NCBI GenBank assembly: GCA_036170135.1
Contig: JAVHOP010000014.1
Coordinates: forward strand, 1 to 19,710
Origin: CG1-02-35-72 sp036170135
Lineage (GTDB): Bacteria; Bacteroidota; Bacteroidia; Flavobacteriales; Flavobacteriaceae
Reading direction: 5' to 3'
Length of the DNA stretch: 19,710 nt
Shown here: positions 14,520 through 19,710 of the stretch, one piece after another
Layout: each line of letters begins with the position of its first letter
Position numbering within the stretch: the first letter of the stretch is position 1
The notes under the pieces: generated by a model
Databases searched by the model: none
What the model saw: the letters and a program-made list of their open reading frames with translations, nothing else
Told to the model about the DNA's origin: nothing
Translations under genes and position numbers: made by a program

Positions 14520-16580
14520 ATGATGCTACACCCAAATTTAATCCAACCAAAAAGTATTGTTGTTATTGGCGGTTCTGATAATTTAAAGAGTCCGGGTGGC
14601 AGTGTTTTAAATAATCTCATCACCAATCATTTTGATGGAAAATTATATGTAGTCAATCCGAAAGCAAAAACAACACAAGGCATCCAATGTGTCAATCACG
14701 TTAGCGAACTTCCTCAAGTTGATTTAGCCATTATTGCTATTGCTGCTAATTATATTTTAGATACCGTAAAAATTTTAACTGAAACTAAGAATACCAAAGG
14801 CTTTATCATTTTTTCGGCTGGTTTTTCTGAAAAAGATGCCGAAGGATTAAGGCTTGAAAAAGATATTGTGGCGGTTATCAATCAAGTTGGAGGTAGTTTG
14901 TTAGGCCCTAATAATATTGGACTTCTCAATCAAAATTACGCAGGCATTTTTACAAAACCAATTCCGAAACTTCAAAAAAATGGCGTCGATTTTATTTCTG
15001 GGTCTGGAGCTACTGCCGTTTTTATTATTGAGGCCGCTATGCAAATAGGACTTCCATTTTCTAGTATTTACACTGTTGGCAACAGCGCGCAAATTGGCAT
15101 TGAAGAAGTTTTAGAACATCTAGATGAAACTTTTGACAAAGAGCAAAGTTCAAAAGTAAAATTACTTTATATCGAAGCTATAAATAATCCTCAAAAGCTA
15201 TTAAAACACGCCCAATCACTTATTAAAAAAGGATCTAAAATAGCGGCAATAAAAGCGGGAAGCACTGACGAAGGCAGCCGTGCGGCTTCCTCGCATACAG
15301 GGGCATTGGCAAATTCGGATATGGCCGTAAATGCTTTATTTGAAAAAGCCGGAATTGTAAGATGTTTTGGCAGAGATGAACTCATTCATGTGGCGGCCGT
15401 TTTTACGTATCCAACTTTAACAGGAAAAAACATCGCCATCGTAACGCACGCAGGTGGTCCGGCTGTAATGTTAACCGATGTGCTTTCAAAAAATGGTTTA
15501 CTTATTCCGAAAATAACAGGCGAAAAATCACAAGAACTTTTAAAAATGCTATATAATGGTTCTTCGGTGTCCAATCCGATTGATTTTTTAGCTACCGGAA
15601 CCGCCGAACAACTAGACTTAATTCTGAATTATTGCGAAAAAGAATTCAAAACCATTGATGCCATTGCCGTTATTTTTGGCAGCCCCGGATTAACGGATGT
15701 TTTTGATGTTTATAAGGTATTAGATAAACACCTAAAAACTTCAAAAAAACCGATTTATCCCATTTTACCGTCGGTTGTTAATGTGTCGAAAGAAATTGAT
15801 GAATTTATTGCAAAAGGTCATGTTATTTTTACCGATGAAGTGGTTTTTGGCGATGCGCTGACTAAAGTTTATAACACCGCTATTCCTAATATTTTTGTCA
15901 AAACAACTTCCGCTTTAGCGAAAACAAATTTTAAGGCTTTTTTAAATCACACAGCAAGCGGCTTTTTATCTCCCCATGATGTCAAATCTGTTTTAAATTG
16001 CGCAGGTATTACTACCAACGTAGAATTTGTGGTCAATACAAAACACGCCTTAATTGAAGCCTCTAATAAAATAAAATTTCCTTTGGTGATGAAGGTTGTG
16101 GGACCCATTCATAAAACCGATGTCAATGGTGTGATTTTAAATATTGACAATCTTAGGTTGCTAGAGGAATCGTTTGAAACCTTGATGAAAATACCCAATG
16201 CCACAGCGGTTTTATTACAGCCGATGCTAAAAGGCACCGAATTATTTATCGGTGTTAAAAAAGAAGGTGAATTCGGACATCTGATTTTATGTGGACTTGG
16301 TGGCATTTTTGTAGAAATTTTAAAAGATGTCAGTTTAAAATTGGCACCGATTAATTTAGAAGAAGCCCGTTTAATGATTCAAAATCTTAAAGCATATCCA
16401 ATGTTAAAAGGATTTAGAGGGCAGCGTGGTATTAATTTAGAACAATTTGCTTTGTTGATTTGTAAAGTTTCGGAACTGATTATGGTGGTTCCTGAAATTT
16501 CTGAAATTGATATCAATCCGTTAATAGCTTTTGACGACCAAATTGTTGCTGTTGATGCGCGAATTAAAATTGGTTTTTGA
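14520..16580 (+). CDS. acetate--CoA ligase (ADP-forming), fused alpha-beta type
   Basis: ADP-forming acyl-CoA synthetases convert acyl-CoA, ADP and phosphate to acid, CoA and ATP. Domain order here: CoA-binding Rossmann domain (residues about 8-130, VVIGGSDN, LGPNNIGLLN), succinyl-CoA-ligase-like domains (to about 450) with SHTGALANSD carrying the phosphorylated His259, then an ATP-grasp domain (about 470-686, VMKVVGPIHKTDVNGV, GLGGIFVEILKD, EIDINPLIAFDD). At 686 residues it is the usual length of the fused form. Two ATGs stand in tandem (14520, 14523). It starts 11 bases after the oxidoreductase beta gene. That context suggests arylacetyl-CoA or branched acyl-CoA as substrate, as in archaeal amino-acid fermentation, and substrate-level ATP gain. 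Acyl specificity cannot be read from the sequence. A strong terminator follows. Confidence 0.88.
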   Translation: MMLHPNLIQPKSIVVIGGSDNLKSPGGSVLNNLITNHFDGKLYVVNPKAKTTQGIQCVNHVSELPQVDLAIIAIAANYILDTVKILTETKNTKGFIIFSAGFSEKDAEGLRLEKDIVAVINQVGGSLLGPNNIGLLNQNYAGIFTKPIPKLQKNGVDFISGSGATAVFIIEAAMQIGLPFSSIYTVGNSAQIGIEEVLEHLDETFDKEQSSKVKLLYIEAINNPQKLLKHAQSLIKKGSKIAAIKAGSTDEGSRAASSHTGALANSDMAVNALFEKAGIVRCFGRDELIHVAAVFTYPTLTGKNIAIVTHAGGPAVMLTDVLSKNGLLIPKITGEKSQELLKMLYNGSSVSNPIDFLATGTAEQLDLILNYCEKEFKTIDAIAVIFGSPGLTDVFDVYKVLDKHLKTSKKPIYPILPSVVNVSKEIDEFIAKGHVIFTDEVVFGDALTKVYNTAIPNIFVKTTSALAKTNFKAFLNHTASGFLSPHDVKSVLNCAGITTNVEFVVNTKHALIEASNKIKFPLVMKVVGPIHKTDVNGVILNIDNLRLLEESFETLMKIPNATAVLLQPMLKGTELFIGVKKEGEFGHLILCGLGGIFVEILKDVSLKLAPINLEEARLMIQNLKAYPMLKGFRGQRGINLEQFALLICKVSELIMVVPEISEIDINPLIAFDDQIVAVDARIKIGF

Positions 16581-16619
16581 AAAAATATATGAATCATTTT
16601 TGACCAAATACCGCGACAA

Positions 16620-16657
16620 TAAAAAGCCCCATTCTTTTGTAAGAATGGGGCTTTTTA
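16620..16657. terminator. bidirectional intrinsic terminator between the ligase gene and dnaK
   Basis: A perfect 17-bp stem pairs 16620-16636 (TAAAAAGCCCCATTCTT) with 16641-16657, loop TTGT. The stem is GC-rich in the middle, with A5 on the left and T5 on the right of each strand. It can stop both the rightward operon (gene end 16580) and the leftward dnaK transcript (gene end 16676). Confidence 0.9.
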
Positions 16658-16675
16658 AATCTCAGAAAAAGCTGA

Positions 16676-18598
16676 TTATTTTACCTCTTCAAAATCGACA
16701 TCTTCAACGGCATCATCAGCTTTAGATGTATTGCCTTGTGGTTGACCTTGAGGCTGACCTTGTTGTGAACCTGCTTCTGCACCTCCTCCTTGAGGTTGTT
16801 CTGCTTTATACATTTCTTCAGAGGCATTTTTCCAAGCTTCATTAATCTTTTCCATAGCCGCATCAATTTGCGCTAAGTCTTTAGATTCATGTGCTTTTTT
16901 CAATTCAACTAAGGCGTCTTCAATTGGTTTTTTCTTTTCAACTGACAATTTTTCATTAAATTCTTTCAATTGCTTTTCAGTTTGAAAAATCATACCGTCG
17001 GCTGCATTTATCTTTTCAGCTGTTTCTTTAGCTTTTTTATCCGCATCAGCGTTAGCTTCTGCTTCTTGTTTCATCTTTTTAATTTCATCTTCGGTCAAGC
17101 CGGAAGAAGCTTCAATTCTGATTTCTTGCGATTTATTAGTCGCTTTGTCTAAAGCAGAAACCTTAATAATACCATTCGCATCAATATCAAATGTCACTTC
17201 AATTTGAGGCACACCTCTTGGTGCTGGTGGTAAACCATCTAAAAAGAATTTACCGATGGTTTTATTGTCTTTTGCCATCGCACGTTCACCTTGTAAAACG
17301 TGAATTTCTACCGAAGGTTGATTATCGGCTGCCGTAGAAAATACTTGTGATTTTTTAGTTGGAATGGTAGTATTTGACTCAATTAACTTAGTCATCACAT
17401 TTCCCATCGTTTCAATACCTAATGATAAAGGTGTAACATCTAATAACAAAACATCTTTTACTTCGCCAGTTAACACACCACCTTGAATGGCAGCTCCAAT
17501 AGCAACAACTTCATCAGGATTAACACCTTTATGTGGTTCTTTGCCAAAGAATTTTTTAACTTCATCTTGAATAATTGGGATACGTGTTGAACCACCAACC
17601 AAAATAACTTCATCAATATCTGTCGTTTTTAAATTCGCATCTTTCAACGCTTTTTTAACAGGCTCCATGGTGCGTTTAATCAATGTATCGGCTAATTGTT
17701 CAAACTTAGCGCGAGTCAACATTTTTACCAAATGTTTAGGGCCACTTGCAGTAGCGGTAACATAAGGTAAATTTATTTCGCTCTGAGGACTTGATGACAA
17801 TTCTATTTTAGCTTTTTCGGCAGCTTCTTTTAAGCGTTGCAAAGCCATTGGGTCTTTGCGCAAATCGATGCTTTCTTCTTTGTTAAATTCTTCGGCTAGC
17901 CAGTTAATAATTACTTGGTCAAAATCGTCTCCACCTAAATGGGTATCGCCATTGGTTGATAAGACTTCAAAAACGCCATCACCTACTTCAAGAATGGAAA
18001 TATCAAAAGTACCACCACCTAAATCGAAAACGGCAATTTTTTCATCTTTTCCTTTTTTATCAATACCATAGGCTAAAGCTGCAGCAGTAGGCTCATTGAT
18101 AATTCTGCTAACTTTTAATCCCGCAATTTCGCCGGCTTCTTTGGTTGCTTGACGTTGTGCATCATTAAAATAAGCTGGAACCGTAATTACTGCCTCGTTT
18201 ACACTATGCCCAAGATAATCTTCGGCGGTTTTTTTCATTTTTTGCAACACCATTGCTGATATTTCTTGAGGCGAATATAATCTGCCATCAATATCAACGC
18301 GAGGTGTGTCATTATCGCCTTTAACAACTTTATAAGGGACACGTGAAATTTCTTCCTTGTCTTCAGAATATTTATTTCCCATAAATCGTTTTATCGAATA
18401 AATGGTATTTATCGGATTGGTGATGGCTTGACGTTTTGCTGGATCACCAATTTTACGTTCGCCACCTTCTATAAATCCTACAATAGATGGCGTTGTTCTT
18501 TTTCCTTCTGCATTAGGTATCACAACGGGCTCATTACCTTCCATTACAGCTACGCAAGAGTTGGTTGTACCTAAATCTATTCCAATAATTTTACTCAT
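16676..18598 (-). CDS. dnaK: molecular chaperone DnaK (Hsp70)
   Basis: A full-length 640-residue Hsp70 that binds and releases unfolded segments with ATP, in the cytoplasm, with DnaJ and GrpE (neither gene is in the window). The nucleotide-binding domain starts IGIDLGTTNSCVAVMEG and contains AVFDLGGGTFDIS and VGGSTRIP. The linker DVLLLDVTPLSLG lies near residue 387, and the peptide-binding domain and helical lid follow. The tail is a Gly/Gln/Pro-rich stretch (QQGQPQGQPQG) ending in the acidic DVDFEEVK typical of bacterial DnaK. No CIRCE element is seen upstream; instead the 190-base gap to yaaA holds a sigma-54-like motif and TGACA palindromes. The family assignment is certain. Confidence 0.98.
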   Translation of the reverse strand: MSKIIGIDLGTTNSCVAVMEGNEPVVIPNAEGKRTTPSIVGFIEGGERKIGDPAKRQAITNPINTIYSIKRFMGNKYSEDKEEISRVPYKVVKGDNDTPRVDIDGRLYSPQEISAMVLQKMKKTAEDYLGHSVNEAVITVPAYFNDAQRQATKEAGEIAGLKVSRIINEPTAAALAYGIDKKGKDEKIAVFDLGGGTFDISILEVGDGVFEVLSTNGDTHLGGDDFDQVIINWLAEEFNKEESIDLRKDPMALQRLKEAAEKAKIELSSSPQSEINLPYVTATASGPKHLVKMLTRAKFEQLADTLIKRTMEPVKKALKDANLKTTDIDEVILVGGSTRIPIIQDEVKKFFGKEPHKGVNPDEVVAIGAAIQGGVLTGEVKDVLLLDVTPLSLGIETMGNVMTKLIESNTTIPTKKSQVFSTAADNQPSVEIHVLQGERAMAKDNKTIGKFFLDGLPPAPRGVPQIEVTFDIDANGIIKVSALDKATNKSQEIRIEASSGLTEDEIKKMKQEAEANADADKKAKETAEKINAADGMIFQTEKQLKEFNEKLSVEKKKPIEDALVELKKAHESKDLAQIDAAMEKINEAWKNASEEMYKAEQPQGGGAEAGSQQGQPQGQPQGNTSKADDAVEDVDFEEVK

Positions 18599-18650
18599 AA
18601 TACTATTTGTTTTAAATTTTATTTCAGTTTATTATTTACAGATGACTAAA

Positions 18651-18666
18651 GGCAATCATTATGCCA
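18651..18666 (-). promoter_or_regulatory. sigma-54-like promoter motif upstream of dnaK
   Basis: On the - strand the sequence reads TGGCATAATGATTGCC. It fits the -24/-12 consensus TGGCAYR-N4-TTGCW at every position but the last, with correct spacing. A transcript would start near 18640 and give a leader of about 42 bases before the dnaK ATG. The match is also roughly palindromic (GGCA...TGCC), so an operator is an alternative. AATATTTG just upstream is a 7 of 8 match to the ordinary -7 element, so a housekeeping promoter may exist as well. Confidence 0.4.
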
Positions 18667-18686
18667 TCCAAATATTTTTATGGAAT

Positions 18687-18722
18687 TGTCAGTGATACTT
18701 CATAAAAAATGACATAGTGTCA
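18687..18722. promoter_or_regulatory. TGACA palindrome and repeated half-site upstream of dnaK
   Basis: TGACATAGTGTCA (18710-18722) is a 5-bp inverted repeat with a 3-base centre. A further half-site TGTCAG lies at 18687-18692. The same-orientation half-sites are 31 bases apart, about three helical turns. The palindrome is centred about 76 bases before the start predicted from the sigma-54-like motif. This looks like a site for a dimeric regulator; the protein is unknown. Confidence 0.4.
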
Positions 18723-18789
18723 GCAGAAAATTTTAAATAATAGTAAATTATTTCTTAGTTTGAGAATTTAAAATGAGATGACTGGCTAT

Positions 18790-19548
18790 TTATCTGGTAA
18801 ATACCAACTCGGTTTTAGTTGATAAATTGGTGTCAAAAGCATAGCCCTCGACATTAAAATGTTTTAAATTTTCAAATTTTTCTATCTGGTTGTCAATAAT
18901 ATAACGAACCATTAAGCCCCTCGCTTTTTTAGCATAAAACGAAACCAATTTTAACTGACCGTTTATTAAATCTTTAAAAACAGGTGTGATAATTTGTCTA
19001 TTTAAAATTTTAGGATTTATCACTTTAAAATATTCGTTGCTCGCTAAATTAACCAATACTTCATCAGCTAACATCTCATTTCGCAAAGCTTTAGATAGTG
19101 AATCACCCCAAAATTGATACAGGTTTTTTTTAGTACCTATTTTTAATTTGGTACCCATTTCTAATCGGTAAGCTTGCATCAAATCTAGTGGTTTGAGCAA
19201 TCCGTAAAGTCCCGATAGGATACGGACTTTTTGCTGAATAGCATCTAATTTTTCAATAGGTAGTGAAAAGGCATCTAAGCCCACATACACATCGCCACTA
19301 AAAGCATATACAGCCTGACGTGAGTTGTGCAAATCGAAGGGTGTTTTCCATAATTGGTTGCGATCATAATTCAGTTGACCTAAATTATTGGAAATACCCA
19401 TTAATTTAGATAAGCTTTTAGCCGATTTTGTTTTTAAAGTCTTTTGGATGCGTTCAGATTGCTCTAAAAAGGCCGCTTGCGTAAACATTTGAGTCGGGAC
19501 TTTAGAGGTAAAGTCTAACGATTTTGCTGGTGAAATAATTATTTTCAT
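18790..19548 (-). CDS. yaaA: peroxide stress protein YaaA
   Basis: A 252-residue member of the YaaA (DUF328) family. It starts MKIIISPAKSLDF, the family hallmark, and contains YDRNQLWKTPFDLH, AFSGDVYVGLDA, RILSGLYGLLKPLD and FWGDSL...VLVNLASNEYFK near their usual places. In E. coli YaaA lowers free iron and protects DNA and proteins from peroxide; that role is taken from the family. Length is normal. It starts 7 bases after the stop of the pseudouridine synthase gene on the same strand, so the two are probably co-transcribed. About 190 bases separate its end from the dnaK start; no clear terminator is seen there. Confidence 0.95.
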   Translation of the reverse strand: MKIIISPAKSLDFTSKVPTQMFTQAAFLEQSERIQKTLKTKSAKSLSKLMGISNNLGQLNYDRNQLWKTPFDLHNSRQAVYAFSGDVYVGLDAFSLPIEKLDAIQQKVRILSGLYGLLKPLDLMQAYRLEMGTKLKIGTKKNLYQFWGDSLSKALRNEMLADEVLVNLASNEYFKVINPKILNRQIITPVFKDLINGQLKLVSFYAKKARGLMVRYIIDNQIEKFENLKHFNVEGYAFDTNLSTKTELVFTR

Positions 19549-19555
19549 ACCAATT

Positions 19556-19710
19556 CTACTGCTTCTGATTAACCGTATAATTGCGCCATTTCTCTAAACA
19601 TTGCGTCATATCTTCGGGAATTTCTGAATTAAATTGTAGAAATTCGCCAGTTACGGGATGTGTAAATCCGAGTGTTTTGGCGTGTAAAGCTTGGCGTGGC
19701 AAGATTTTAA
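19556..19710 (-). CDS. RluA-family pseudouridine synthase, C-terminal end (5' partial)
   Basis: Only the last 51 codons are inside the window; the gene enters from the right edge and ends with TAG at 19556-19558. The readable part contains LPRQALHAKTLGFTHPVTGE, the conserved C-terminal motif of RluA/RluD-type rRNA or tRNA pseudouridine synthases, followed by an LPEDM-like segment (EIPEDM). The catalytic Asp and any S4 domain lie outside the window, so RluD cannot be separated from RluA or RluC. It lies directly upstream of yaaA, with a gap of 7 bases. Confidence 0.85.
   Translation of the reverse strand, partial: KILPRQALHAKTLGFTHPVTGEFLQFNSEIPEDMTQCLEKWRNYTVNQKQ

Noticed and set aside
16531..16725. 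64-codon + strand frame across the ligase 3' end, terminator and dnaK 3' end
   Set aside because: It crosses a strong intrinsic terminator and overlaps two real genes in other frames.
18599..18789. CIRCE (HrcA) operator before dnaK
   Set aside because: No TTAGCACTC-N9-GAGTGCTAA-like inverted repeat is present in this gap.

Overview
The window looks like a chromosomal segment of a Bacteroidota bacterium, most likely Flavobacteriia. Several things point there: AT-rich DNA with no strong Shine-Dalgarno sites, a TAnnTTTG-type promoter element before the iorA-like gene, and Rhs tails of the Bacteroidota type (KDHLGNIRLSY, ENNYYPFG, GARNYDxALGRWMNxDPLA). The genes on the right are also compatible with such a genome. 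The organism is inferred from these features, not proven.

Region 1 (about 1-11905) is an array of Rhs C-terminal modules, all on the + strand. Six times the same unit recurs: a 5'-truncated end of an Rhs core, an unrelated C-terminal warhead, and a small downstream gene that overlaps it or lies within 10 bases. In order, the warheads carry the signatures of: (1) an alpha/beta hydrolase with GHSGG; (2) a JAB/JAMM-type HTHP domain; (3) an HEIGH zincin with a metzincin-like spacing; (4) an HEADH zincin; (5) an HEKNH zincin; (6) a LAS-type (VanY/MepA-like) peptidase with HGGGRNVD and HGH. Five of six are therefore candidate zinc metallopeptidases. All six downstream proteins start with a signal peptide, a lipobox or membrane segments, so the immunity would act in the envelope. 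The first module is open to the left window edge and may be the tail of a full-length rhs gene. The others lack any N-terminal delivery part and look like stored (orphan) tips. The array ends in a short remnant of a more N-terminal piece of the Rhs core (11714-11905).

Module borders carry short palindromes. Two identical 32-bp hairpin elements bracket module 4, a diverged copy sits before module 2, another palindrome type lies beside module 4, and a GC-rich palindrome is inserted in frame inside the core of module 3.

Region 2 (11906-12300) is non-coding, with a 14-bp perfect hairpin and a promoter candidate. Region 3 (12301-16580, + strand) is a tight three-gene operon: a 2-oxoacid (indolepyruvate-type) oxidoreductase alpha subunit that lacks the usual C-terminal ferredoxin domain, its beta subunit, and a fused ADP-forming acyl-CoA synthetase. 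Together they would turn an aryl- or branched-chain 2-oxoacid into an acyl-CoA and then into the free acid plus ATP.

Region 4 (16620-19710) starts with a strong bidirectional terminator shared with the convergent dnaK. On the - strand follow dnaK, with a sigma-54-like motif and palindromes upstream, then yaaA, then the C-terminal end of an RluA-family pseudouridine synthase.
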